Assembly: GCA_025093555.1 (NCBI GenBank)
Contig: JAIWNF010000037.1
Coordinates: 434,001 to 498,000, forward strand
DNA from: Circinella umbellata
Taxonomy: Eukaryota > Mucoromycota > Mucoromycetes > Mucorales > Lichtheimiaceae
Direction: 5' to 3'
DNA length: 64,000 bases
This document shows, piece after piece, positions 24,801 to 36,041 of the stretch. The notes below the pieces were generated by a model, which saw nothing but the letters and a program-made list of their open reading frames with translations, searched no databases and was not told the DNA's origin. Made by a program: the position numbers and the translations under genes. Position 1 is the stretch's first letter, and each line of letters begins with the position of its first letter.

Positions 24801-24970
24801 GCTACTTCAGTTAACTGTGATCGTACATTATTTAACAAATATGCAGGGAATGACCATATCGTGGAGTCACTCACAATACAGATAGTATTATTATTTAGCA
24901 CAGTTGATCCAAGAATAGGACTGATAAGGTCGGTAGCGCGAGGTTTCTCGTGGTATTCAACTGCCTCCAT
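21899..24970 (-). CDS. Kelch-repeat multi-pass membrane protein
   Basis: Seven exons can be joined in frame: 24970-24351, 24249-24053, 23980-23951, 23870-23679, 23571-23313, 23227-23061 and 22983-21899 (849 residues). The N-terminal half has kelch-like blades with the typical double glycine (VFIHGG, DGRIVMLGGKL, DKIIICGGQNG), predicted to form an extracellular beta-propeller. Three hydrophobic segments follow: ILSVAAIVALCFTFVSLLIV, SYLVYLVFSLTSQII and ILQALGVLGGMFGLLV. The C-terminal 150 residues contain a basic helix (RWSRGQLRMSLLEGLV) and a Pro-rich tail, probably cytoplasmic. The start is uncertain: the frame stays open upstream through a hydrophobic stretch (LPLFSSFLLACFI) that looks like a signal peptide but has no ATG, so a 5' exon may be missing. 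The second donor is also uncertain. Function is unknown. Confidence 0.75.
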
Positions 24971-25049
24971 AATGAAACATGCAAGTAAGAAAGACGAGAA
25001 TAAAGGAAGAAAAACGTTGAGAGAAAAAAAAAGAATAGCTTCTTTTTAA

Positions 25050-26824
25050 CTATAGGTAAAATATATATACACATTATAGGGGGTAGTAGTAAGGAGTAAA
25101 AAAAAATGGCACATTTTTTTTCCACCCTTGGATACTTGTAATCGATATGTATGGCTATTATATTTTATAATTTGGCGTCTAAATATTATCAGTGAAATAC
25201 CCAAATGTTCTTAACTATCGCGGTTGTAACAGTCCATTTCCAGCATGAAGAAAAGATCAAATGCTGGTTTTTTAAAAAAAAAAATTCCTTATTGAACGGC
25301 CCATAAACAAATTCGAGGCGTGGACCTTGAGGTTGATTCATGCCAACAAACCAATCTTATCTTTTCATCTATAAAAAATCGTAATGGATTGAAGTTAAGA
25401 AAAATTAAACATGATACATGTAATGGAGTTATACGTAATAGCTATTTAGACGGCGTATTTTTATTTTTATTTGCATATAAAAGAGAAAATAAAAATCAGA
25501 AGACCAAGTCATTGGTGAACTATTGTGATGCCCCGTTCAGAACGTATTCAAGAAATAAAAGAAATTTCAAGTAAAAGACAGAAGGAACAAGGAAGTTATG
25601 TCAAATAATTTATAATGTAAGAAAGGAGAAAATAAATAGAGGAGCGGCTTCATAATCACCAAAGTCAACCGATCACATAGTCAAAGAAGAGAGTTTATTT
25701 TCTTAAAAAAATAAGAGTGATGTGCTAATTATTGTTGTTTAGCAAGGAAAGGGTAGTGGAATTATTTTATCTATACTTAATGTATGTTGATTTGTTCATT
25801 TAATTCTAACCTAATTTCAGGTAAAAATGGATTTGGTAGTATGTAGGTAAAGACAAATAAATAAGTATTAACAGTCTTTATAAACAAGGAATATCAATGG
25901 TACGTACCTATTGTTGTCTGTTCAATAAAATTTATCCTTACTTGTAACTAGATCCCACTTTATTTAAGACTGAATTTTATTACTCTTGTAACCTAATATT
26001 GGGCTTATATTTATCTGATACGGGATCGGCATTTGTAGAGAGGTTCTATCTACTAAAATGTTATATATATACCACAAAAAATTATCATGTACCTCTTCTT
26101 TATTACTTCAATTGCTCATTTGAAATATGCTAACTTTCAAACCATTATTAAGTACGCTATTTATCTTTAAATCTATCATTTTTACAATGTGCAATATCTT
26201 GTCTTTTTTGTTTGTTTTGTTAAAATACAACAGTTCTTACTTTGACTATATTTTCAAACAGATAATCCTTATTCACATCCGTCTCCAAATGTGCAAATGC
26301 GGATGACTCTCATATCCAATGCGATCCAATTTGCAAAGAACACCAATCTATGTTATTCACATGATATATAGACTTAGCTGCTGGATGCCAGCTTGCTATT
26401 ATATTTTTTGTATGCACTTGTAAAAAAAAAGCACGACAATTTGTATTGGATTTATAAGAATTAATAGCTTTTTTTTATTATAAGATACGTACTTTATATA
26501 ACAATAATAATAATAACAACTAACAGTATAATAATTATATAAGAGTATTGTTGTACTATCAACAAAGAAGTTTGCTGAAGTTCTTGAATAGAAGTTTCAA
26601 AATATTAACATTTTGATTTTATTTAAGAGGAAAAAAGATACGTATAATAAGTTTCTGAGTGTTCATTCTTTTGATACTAAATATTTTGGATGATACTGAA
26701 ACAGATTATTGATTGCCTGATGGAGAAATGTCATTAGAGATTAGAAAGGATTCTTCGGGGTATCTCCAGGGCTAGCGTTGGTAACCTTTACTCCACTGGT
26801 AGCGGTTGTCCGTTGACTTTCTCC
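25050..26824. other. Intergenic, no gene seen
   Basis: 1.8 kb of AT-rich sequence between the 5' end of the kelch gene and the 3' end of the aspartic-protease-like gene. The plus-strand open frame at 25320-25574 has no recognisable domain and lacks codon bias. Part of the left end must hold the promoter and perhaps a first exon of the kelch gene. Confidence 0.6.
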
Positions 26825-27729
26825 TTATTGTGGAGGAGGAGGAGGAGGAGGAGGAGGAGGAGGAGGAGGAGGAGGAGGAGGTAATGATGAATTGGAACTA
26901 TTTACATTAGGCTGCTCTTGTGGTCCTGGTGCTGGTAGTTGAGGGTTATTTGCTTGCTGAACATCACTATAGGACGAAGTTGTCGCAAGTGTCGCACCTG
27001 TATTCACTACACTTTGCGCAATATTCAGTTGTAACTCTGTAATAGCAAAGCCAAGATAATAAGATCTAAAAAAGGGTCCACCTAAATAGATGGTATAATC
27101 ATCAGGGCCATTGACAATCGTAGAAAAGCACTGGTCTTCTTGTTGAGAACTATCAGTAGGTGGATGATCTAATTCGTTAATATATTGTGTTGCCGAAATA
27201 ACCGCATTCAGACCTTGAGAAAATTCAATAGTCAAAGGCTCCAAGTTATCTCGTGCTGAACATGAAATTGTATACATTCGACTTTGCTCATTATAGTGTG
27301 CTCCAATAGCATTATTAATATCACCTGCAACAGAAGGAGGGACCATAATATAAGGAGCACTTGAAGAGATTGTACCGTAGGACCTACCAGAAAGCTTAAA
27401 CTCTTGGCTTTTGAACGAAAATCCTTTCAAAGGCAGCTTCCAAAATGGTGATGTCCCGCTATCGACTGCACTGATCAAGTCTAACTTGTATAATGGACCT
27501 GTATACATACTTGGATCATCACCAAGAACCCACAAGAAATCAGTAGCTGAGTTGGGGAATTCTCGTTTTTTACGAAAGTTGGGGGAACCTGATGCAGCAG
27601 GGCCCGTAGATGTGTGTGCATCACCAGCTATTGTTGCTTATATGTTAGATCATAATATAAATGGGAGAATTTTTTTTTCACTTCAAAAAATATAATCAAT
27701 TTACCTGCTCGACGTCCTAATCCGCCTCC

Positions 27730-27768
<39 letters not shown>

Positions 27769-28984
27769 GTTATTGTTATTTGAAGATTGTTGATGAGTGT
27801 ATTTCTTGTAAAGCTTTTTTTTTCTTTTCCTCAGAACTCCCACCAAAAATTCTCTTTTATTCTCTCGGTTTTGGCTTATCATAAAGCCCTTTGATCTACC
27901 CCCTTTACTTCCAAATCGACCCTTTTTTCTTTACAAAAAGGAGTTTTTATCCCTTTTCACATACCGATAGACTGGTCAGGATTATTTGCCATTGCTTGTG
28001 GATTTGGATCAAAAATTTTAGTACTGTAATCACCCATACCAATTCTTGCATCTTATTGTAATTATTATTGGGTTTAAAGTTCAGTTAGGTGGTATAAATA
28101 TGTATAATCATAATTAGAATATTAATATTAGTAAAATAAACAAACTTACTTGCTGCTGGTACAAATCCTGCAGAATATTCAATCATAGTTATTTCACCTA
28201 TTAAATGACGTGGGAATTGGAATTGTTTTGCAAGTGTCACAGTATCCTATAACAAACAACATTACAATACATAACATCAATGTTTGTTCTTCCCCCTCTG
28301 CTTTTTTAAAAAAACAGAGGGTTGTAATTCCCTTTCTTCTTCTTTTTCCAACAAACTAAAGCCTAAAATATAACTAAACTTACTAATTCAGGTTTCAATT
28401 GAACGTGTGTACCATCTAAATAGTGTAAATCAATTTCAGTCGGAATTGGTGAATTGGTATTAGAGGCCTTTTGATTAAACTTTTCGCTAATAGGCACATT
28501 TGTACAACCATGATCCTGACATTCACTGGATAATACCCAAGTTATAGGTGATCCTGTATCGAATATTCCAGTGAAATTTTGTGGTGGTGTGCCTATTTTA
28601 TAATAGATATGAAGTAGTGAAAGAAAGATTAATTTATGTATATCTTATTATTATGAATATCGCAACAATAAGTTGGTTCTAACTTACCAATAGAAAACTC
28701 GGCAGTGGGCTATAACATATAGATATTTATTAATAAGAAAAAGAACGACGACTGTCTTCCTTGTTGTATATAAATTGATAAAAACTGAAATAAAATCATG
28801 AAAACATTACCACACCACTCTGAAAAAGCAATGGAATACTGGGGGGTTTGTCTCCAATGTATTCTGGTGTTTTAAAAATCATATCGTCAATCGAAATGGC
28901 ATTAGCTATTATATTATTACTATTAATAATACAAAGTATTTGTATTGATAGTAGTGTGATGACTAAAAAAAATGAATTTATCAT
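26825..28984 (-). CDS. A1 aspartic-protease-like protein, second active-site motif replaced
   Basis: Seven exons: 28984-28811, 28709-28688 (22 nt), 28592-28384, 28246-28150, 28051-27965, 27728-27705 (24 nt) and 27627-26825; 471 residues. It begins with a hydrophobic secretion signal (FFLVITLLSIQILCII). The first lobe has the pepsin-type motif FSIGTPPQNFTGIFDTGSP with Asp77. In the second lobe the strand that should carry hydrophobic-hydrophobic-DTG-T/S reads SYGTISSSAPYIMVPP, so Ser292-Ser293-Ser294 stand where Asp-Thr-Gly is expected. A DSGTS at 260-264 lies about 30 residues too early, before the FWKLPLKGFSF strand. The protein ends in a run of 17 prolines and Gln. It could be a non-catalytic pepsin-fold protein of the cell surface; a sequencing error or a noncanonical active site cannot be excluded. 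Confidence 0.85.
26832..26881. repeat. (GGA)n repeat coding for polyproline on the minus strand
   Basis: About 17 GGA units, read as CCT/CCC-frame proline codons at the very end of the aspartic-protease-like gene. Perfect triplet repeat, so copy number probably varies. Confidence 0.95.
27732..27767. repeat. Poly(T) run of 36 bases directly at a splice acceptor
   Basis: On the coding (minus) strand this is poly(A), ending in TAG at the acceptor of the 24-nt exon 27728-27705 of the protease-like gene. It occupies the place of the usual pyrimidine tract. Confidence 0.9.
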
Positions 28985-30399
28985 ATTTGATTATATTATT
29001 ATGTATGTATATTGTATGTGAACACGTGTCGCAGAAGTAAATTATTTTTTATCCAATATATATATGTGTGTTTGCTTTTTATACAAAAAAAAAGAAAAAA
29101 TAGAAAGGGGAAGGGTACTGGACGATAATTTCTAACAAGCTGTTGGAGGAGACAATAACTCTTTTTGTTTAAACGATAAAGTTTTTCCCTCACATAGAAA
29201 CACTTAACCTTATAACATGAAATAATATTAAGCAGAAGGGGAAACTTGTACTATGTATCGTATATAATAAATTTAAACCTCCTAAGCTACGTACGTACTG
29301 TTTCCTTTTGTTCTCCCAAAGAGAAATGGCCAGGAGTATACAGTGTATCATGTATATATTTATAAGAAAATGATGCATCGGAATTACTGTTTACCTTATG
29401 ATCAGTTCAAACTTAAAAAATAAATTACATATCTAATGCTTTAATTTTTTCTCTCTCTTCCTTGTATAAAAAAAAGTACTCCTCACTTGTATTAACTTTG
29501 TGTTTATTTATTATATAGACAGATCGACAGAATTTAACGACAACAGTTGTATTTTTTTTTTCGTCCCTTAATTTTTCTTCTGAGTCTGTCTGTTGTCAGT
29601 TCCGCCTATTCAATGTGACACGGGACCCGTAAGGATTATAGGTTTGTATACAATGTCTAATATAACCATGTAATCAATTATCGTTCTGATGTTTGAAATT
29701 TGGTTTAAGTGGTCATTTACAGAAGTGATTATATAATCAACTACAAATCTTAGAAAAAGTATAATGTGTCCCTTAATTTCTTTATTTAAAGAGTAGAGAA
29801 AAGAATTTCGTGTTATGCTTATATCACGGAGATATGTCCAAAAAAAGAAAAAGAAGTAAGAAAGAGGAGGAAGTACGCGCTAGGGAGAAAGAGATAACGA
29901 TTGGAACGTGATTAATTATTACGTAAAATATAGACACGTTAGAAAACAAACAAACTTAAGGAAAAAAATAGAATAGGGGCAAACGAAAGAACCAAAATTT
30001 CTCGATAGGGTGTATATGTATATACTATCATTTTTTTTCTACTTTTTTGCCACGCTAGTTCCTGTTATGGATTAAGTACAGAAGTAGCAAAAAAACAGGA
30101 AAAGAATGAGAAGAACTTCTTTTCTCTTGTTTAATCTCATGTTAATGATACAAACTCTTACACCCGCCCCCTTTAAGACATAAGAAATAGACCATTACAT
30201 TTTCTGTTCTGTATGCTTTTTGGTATCTTTACTAGAAGAAGGAAGTACAAATTATTAAGCAGTATATCACAAATGTTAATAGAGATGCGATAAAAAGAAC
30301 AGAATTATATATATTAAAGTAATATAATAAAAATACTATAACATAAAAAGTTGGTTAATAAATATGTAGAGGGTATAAATTAGTACTTGGAGAGATGAG
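28985..30399. other. Intergenic, no gene seen
   Basis: 1.4 kb between the start of the protease-like gene and the stop of the membrane-protein gene, both on the minus strand. It should contain the promoter of the former. Small open frames (28999-29378, minus) lack any domain. Confidence 0.6.
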
Positions 30400-32226
30400 T
30401 TAAGATTGATGAGCTGGAGGAGGGAGTTCTGAAAAACTAGAAGTTGGACTACTATCAGTAATATGCGGTTGATGTAAATTGTATGTTGTAGAATCGTTAC
30501 TATCATTAGACCCATTACTATCAGATTTACTCTTCTCCTTTATATTAGCAGATGTAAAAGAATGAAGAGAACGACTTCTTGAAGAAATCAATAGGTTGGC
30601 GTCATAAAAAGCATTTGCTAAACAATTATTGCTACTTGATAAGCCTGGTTGCTGTTGTAACTGTGGTGAGAGCTCAGGCATGGATGAGTTATACCGTGAA
30701 GTAAAAGGAGATTGAACGGTACTGTAATATCCTGGAGATACTCCTTCATGACTGGTGATAGCATGAGTATCTGTTGTTGATACAGATGAAATTGTAGTAG
30801 TTTCAAGGAAGGATGGGGTCCTTGAAATACGTTGTTGCCTGGGAATACGTGAATCCGACCACATTCCTCGAAACATGGGTATTGAAGTTGAATTTCCCCC
30901 TCCGATTGATGGTCGCCTGATTTGACCACAATGTATACAGGGAAGTGCTGCTAAGGATGAAGCATAGTAAGAGTCAATATTTCTTCCTTCTCCTCTATCA
31001 TTAGCAGCATTATTATTACGGAATTGGGTTCTTTGGGTTGGACTTGAATGTTGAGGTAATGAACAGTTACATATACAAGCGTGGAGACGACGTACAGCTT
31101 GTGCCAAATCAGCATCATAACCAATAAGGACCACAAAAAGTAAATTGACAATAGGCCAAATTACAATAATGCCTCTTATAGTAGTTTTCTGTAATAATAA
31201 TCGAAAGAAAAAATTGAACAGATAATGAATTGGATTAGTCTTCAAACATATGGCTATATATACATTATATGGTTTGTTTTTTTAAGATTATCCATTTAGT
31301 TTTATACCTCTAGAATAAATATAGCTGATATTAAGTTAACGATCGTCAAAATGGTGGTACGAATGATGTTCTGCATAAGAATTCCGACATAAGAAGAGAC
31401 ATTCCCTTGTGTTCGAGTAGCACGTAATCGATGGATATGTTTTGAAAGAAAAAAACCTATCATGACAGTAACATATAAATCGATAGCTGTATCTAGAAAT
31501 GTATAAACAGGACCCCACTATATATATATATATATATATATCAATAGTAGGTTATTAGCAAAGCGAATCAACAGCAAAATTCTATTTTTTTTTATCATCT
31601 CGGGAGCACATTATAAATCATACTTGCAAAACTACTTTCAAGGTATGTGCATATGGCCCCCTCACGTGTTGCATAATCGATTACAACTACATCAATGATA
31701 CCGACACCCAAACGAAAAATGATCATGCAAAGATGAAAAACGTTCATTGGGAATTGCCAGTTGACAGGTACTACTGCTTTAAGTCGTAATAATAATACAG
31801 CATCACCTGATGTAATACCAAAATGATAAAAAAAATCGGCTACACGAACAGTTGCATTACAATCGACCGAGTCATTACTATTATTATTATCATTATCATT
31901 TTTTTTTTTTAAAAAAAGCACATTAGATAGCTTGAACAAAACGTTTTTAATATAAAAATAATGGTAATAAATAAAGCTAAATACACTTACGTATCAAATG
32001 TCATAAATAAGATCGCTTTAATAAAAAAGGAAGCTGCCATTACTGATTTAAAAAATCGTATCACACGAGCATTCGGATCTAACCTCAAGGCTAAGCAACG
32101 ATACAGCACTTCAGCACTATAGGCAACTACAACACCGTAGAACGCTATAACAATTGCATCTCCAGGATCTATGGTAACTGTTCCTGGTAGTGGCACCCGG
32201 TCGGGCGACTGCTCTGGAAGATACAT
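30400..32226 (-). CDS. Multi-pass (about seven-helix) membrane protein with long Ser-rich tail
   Basis: Four exons (32226-31991, 31877-31610, 31517-31308, 31188-30400) give 500 residues. Hydrophobic segments fall at roughly 25-44 (AIVIAFYGVVVAYSAEVLY), 60-78, 93-115, 125-147 (VFHLCMIIFRLGVGIIDVVV), 170-195 (FLDTAIDLYVTVMIGFFLS), 213-237 and 244-262 (GIIVIWPIVNLLFVVLIGY). The last 235 residues are Ser/Thr/Asn/Pro-rich and contain paired cysteines (ACICNCSLP, LPCIHCGQI). A short N-terminus, seven helices and a long hydrophilic C-tail is the plan of fungal receptor-like 7TM proteins, but no GPCR family motif is recognisable and one helix (93-115) is weak. I do not assign a function. Its upstream region is shared with the divergent proteasome gene. 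Confidence 0.75.
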
Positions 32227-32868
32227 AGTTTGGGATTATCATATAAACTTATCCAGAATTAGTACAAAAAAAATCGGACAAGAAAAGAATTATAAACAAG
32301 ATTCTACTCAATCGATTTTCTGTTTGTTATAACATCCGACAGTCTGAAACCGTGGCATTACTTAATATACGTATCTTATCCTTAAATCGCATTATATAAA
32401 ACCTAAAATTCCATATTTTTGGGATGGTTTCATTATACTCAGTAAAACTATTTTTTTATCGTGTTAACCAAATCGTATATAAATATAATATTTCTTATAT
32501 TAGGTAAAAAAATAAAAAAAAAGCTGTATAAACACGTATTTGTTATTTCATTTAATAAATATTTTGCTCAACTACAAGTGAACCCTCGAAATTATCCAAT
32601 AATATGCATGCGATTTTACCCATGCTAAATAACATACTCAATTTATATAAACCTTCAAATGAATGCTAATTGAGTCATCACAATACAAATTCTTATGTGT
32701 GTTCGAATTAATCACCAAAATACACATGCAGTTACAAGTATCCGTTTTTGGTCAGCGGAGCTCCGATTATTACCTAAAAACCAAAATTAATTGAATGACG
32801 CGTCCGTTTGATTGTGTGCCTTTTTTCTTTTTTTTTTTATCTCTTTTTATATAACACTTCTTTTATCG
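32227..32868. promoter_or_regulatory. Shared upstream region, 7TM protein and proteasome beta-6
   Basis: 642 bases between divergent start codons. I looked for the yeast proteasome element GGTGGCAAA on both strands and did not see it. A pyrimidine-rich run (32818-32840) precedes the proteasome start. Confidence 0.5.
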
Positions 32869-33898
32869 ATGGACTATTCAATTTCAAATCCTACTGAATT
32901 CGTTTCAGCTCCCATAGAACATCGTTTTGAACCTTATGATGATAATGGCGGGTAAGCTTTTATTTCTTTTATTTTTCTTATTTCTCACTTTTTTTATCAA
33001 TCAATTATGTTGTAAATGTAATATTAACTATTGATATTTATTAAATGAATTCACTTTAATGAATTTTCTCTTTATTTAGAACGAGTTTAGCTATTGCAGG
33101 CAAAGACTTTTGTGTTGTTGCTTCAGATACCCGACAAAGTACTGGTTACAGTATTAATTCACGATACGCGCCAAAAGCTTATGAATTAGGTGATAATGCC
33201 GTCATTGCCATGAATGGTTTTCATGCTGACGGTTTGACGTTGAAAAAAGTACTCGAACAAAGACTCAAGGTACATATACTTTCACTTTTTTTTTTCTCTC
33301 TCATTACTTCCAAAAAAAAAGAACTTTAATAAATTATAAGTATAAAATACGAATTATTCACGTATGTATGTATCCATGTATGCTGTAGTGGTACAAGTTT
33401 GCACATGATAAGAATATGTCAGTGACTGCATTGGCTCAAATGCTTTCAATTACACTTTATCAAAAACGATTTTTCCCATATTATAGTTTTTGTTGTATGG
33501 GTGGTGTAGATGATCAAGGTGTAGGTGCTGTATACTGTTATGATGCTGTTGGTTCATCTGAACGTGAATCTTATCGTGCCAATGGTTCAGCAGCTGCATT
33601 GATTCAACCATTTTTGGATAACCAGGTAAATATTTACTTAATTGGATAACAATAGAGGAAGAAGGAAAAAAAAGTAACCGAAAAAAAAACTATTATTATA
33701 ATTATTTAGGTGGGTCGTAAAAACATGGCAAATACATCGTACACACCATTGGAATTGGACCAGGTTATTTCAATTGTAAAGGATGCATTCACATCTGCCA
33801 CTGAACGTGATATTTACACTGGTGATTGTCTTCAAATCTTTATTATTCGAAAAGGTCAACCAGTAGAAGTTCAGCATTTCCCATTGAAGAGAGATTAA
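32869..33898 (+). CDS. PRE7: 20S proteasome subunit beta type-1 (beta-6, Pre7-like)
   Basis: Four exons (32869-32951, 33080-33269, 33389-33625, 33710-33898) give 232 residues, normal for the subunit. The chain opens with a short propeptide-like segment, then [20 protein letters not shown], followed by [45 protein letters not shown] and VGSSERESY, all hallmarks of beta-6 (PSMB1), one of the non-catalytic beta subunits of the 20S core. The end motif [18 protein letters not shown] is also characteristic. It acts in the nucleus and cytoplasm as part of the 26S proteasome. Nothing unusual was seen. Confidence 0.96.
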
Positions 33899-34290
33899 AA
33901 CAACTTGTGTGGATCCACCTTTCAAATTCAACAATCTAATAAGTAATAAAAAAAACAATTCCCACTCATCCTCATTTTTTTTTCACTTTGCAAAAATACA
34001 TTCGATCCCGTCATATTAATTATCAACGAGGAAATTATTATGCTTTATACGAAGGTGTATTATTATTATAGGTGGATAATATATTATTTTATAATTAGAA
34101 GGAAATGGATTAAGAGTTTACTACTATGCATATATACTTCTTGTTGCTATGGATGGGTGATGTAATTAAAAAAGATTAAATATGGAAAAGACAAATAAAA
34201 AATAAAAGGAAATGTATCGAGGAGAAATATGTGAAATTATGAAATGTACGTGGATGTTTGTGTGTGTGTGTTTGTGTGTGTAGATTGCTA
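33899..34290. other. Intergenic between convergent genes
   Basis: 392 bases holding the 3' ends of the proteasome gene and the F-box/LRR gene. It contains a GT-rich run at about 34257-34280. No gene seen. Confidence 0.75.
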
Positions 34291-35876
34291 TTATGATGAA
34301 CTATTATTGATTTCTCGAGAAGGTGCTGTAACCCCCCATGAAATACCTCGTCGTTTCGCCCATGCTGAACATGCCTGATCCTGTCGTTTACATAAGGTCA
34401 TAAGTACCTTACGTTGTGCAAGCATTGTTACCGTTTCCCAATCATTAATTAAATGGCACTCTTTCATTTCAAACACGGATAAGTTAGGACAATATTGTGC
34501 ATAAGCCTTGATAGTAACATTTGTGATTCGTTGACAGCTATTGATAGAAATCCTTTCCAGATTATGGTTACGATATTGAGCCATTAATAACATACATTCA
34601 TCATCAATCTGACATCCAGCAAGTCCTAATACAGCTACTTTTGTATGCATAGCAATCAATCGAATCGAATTTACTGTGATACGATGTCTATCACGTACGC
34701 GACCCACATTTAGATGCTTTAATTCCCCGCATTGCATTGCAATTGCTGAAATTGAAACGTCTGATATTTGACCACATGCTCTTAAATCCAAATGTTCTAA
34801 TCGTTGACAAGTATTAGCGACTTGTATAATACATTCATCTGTAATTTGATAACATCCAGCTAACGATACATGTGTGAGTTGTCCATGTTGTATTAATGGT
34901 GAAATAGTGGCGTTATTGACGTGATCACAAATATAAAAGTCAATGTGTTGAAGACGTGTACAATGACGCGCAATTTTATCTCCAAAGAAATCATTGATGG
35001 AATCTTTTTTGATCTTGCGTATAGTAAGTGATCTTAATGCAGATCGGTAAAATGAAATATTTGAAAAAGGTTGTTTATTATCAGACTGTGTTGTAACTGT
35101 CGTTGTCGTTGTTGATGATGATATTGATGATGATATATATTTATTGGTGTCATTGGAAAGTAATATTCCTTTTTCAGTCATGATATTGCTGTGATTGTCA
35201 TCGTCATAGTCGCTATCATCCATACTATTATTATCTTTATCATTATCTGCAGGTGGTGTAGGAGGCATAAATAGAAAGTCCAGACAATTAGAAAATAGAC
35301 TTGTATGTCGAATAATGGGATTATTGGCTACTGCAAGTGAAGTAGTTGTACTGGTTGATAAATTATCTTCTTGTGATAATGTTATTTGTTCATTTTGTTG
35401 TACTTCTTCTCCTAACGTGTTAGCGAATTTCACAAATGAATTATAATTAGATTCATCAAAAGCAACATCACGCCACAAAAGTCGAGTAGCACAATCATGC
35501 CAAAACTTATTCACACATAAACATTCTACTAAATCTTTGTAACTATAATCTTCTTTTGTAGGTGTTGATGTAATTATATTGTTTGTTGGAAGAATAAAGC
35601 TAAGAATATGATTAATAATTTCGGGTATAGATAGTGCAGTATCTGAAATATAACAATAATGTTTAGAAATGGACATGATTTGTGATATGAATAAGTTTTG
35701 ATATATACAAAAGAAAAGAGAAGAAAAAGAAAAAGAGAAACAATGATATAAAAAGAAATCTTACATGTCAATAAATCTCTTTTTTTTAAGGGGTCGTGTA
35801 TGATTAAAAAGTGCACGGATAACAACTCATTATATTGACATAAGAATTGTATAAAATGAATTCTTGCATTCTTCAT
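34291..35876 (-). CDS. F-box/LRR protein, Amn1-like
   Basis: Preferred model has two exons: 35876-35765 and 35642-34291 (487 residues), joined by an intron with GTAAGA and TTTCAG ends. A shorter single-exon start at 35676 is possible. The F-box follows near the N-terminus: LSIPEIINHILSFI, then LVECLCVNKFWHDCATRLLWRDV. The C-terminal half has cysteine-containing leucine-rich repeats (QLTHVSLAGCYQITDECI, RLEHLDLRACGQISDVSI, NLERISINSCQRITNVTI) of the type in yeast Amn1 and animal FBXL proteins. Between them lies an acidic Ser/Asn-rich insert of about 100 residues. F-box/LRR proteins select substrates for SCF ubiquitin ligases; Amn1 acts in mitotic exit and daughter separation. The substrate here is unknown. 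It is the intact counterpart in type to the pseudogene at 12.5 kb. Confidence 0.88.
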
Positions 35877-36041
35877 CGTTCTTTTTTTTATATAATCAAT
35901 AACCCTTCTTAACCCTCTCTCCTTCCCCCTTCCTTCTTGCTCTCCCCACCCCCTTATTCTTTACACATTCAACTATATATACATATATATATGTAAAAGA
36001 AACCCCCTTAGATTATTATGTTCAGTCTCTTTTTTTATTCT

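Noticed and set aside
27480..27500. DSGTS at residues 260-264 of the protease-like protein as the second catalytic motif
   Set aside because: It lies about 30 residues before the expected site, upstream of the strand FWKLPLKGFSF that always precedes the second DTG in A1 proteases. Kept as an alternative to test, not as the call.
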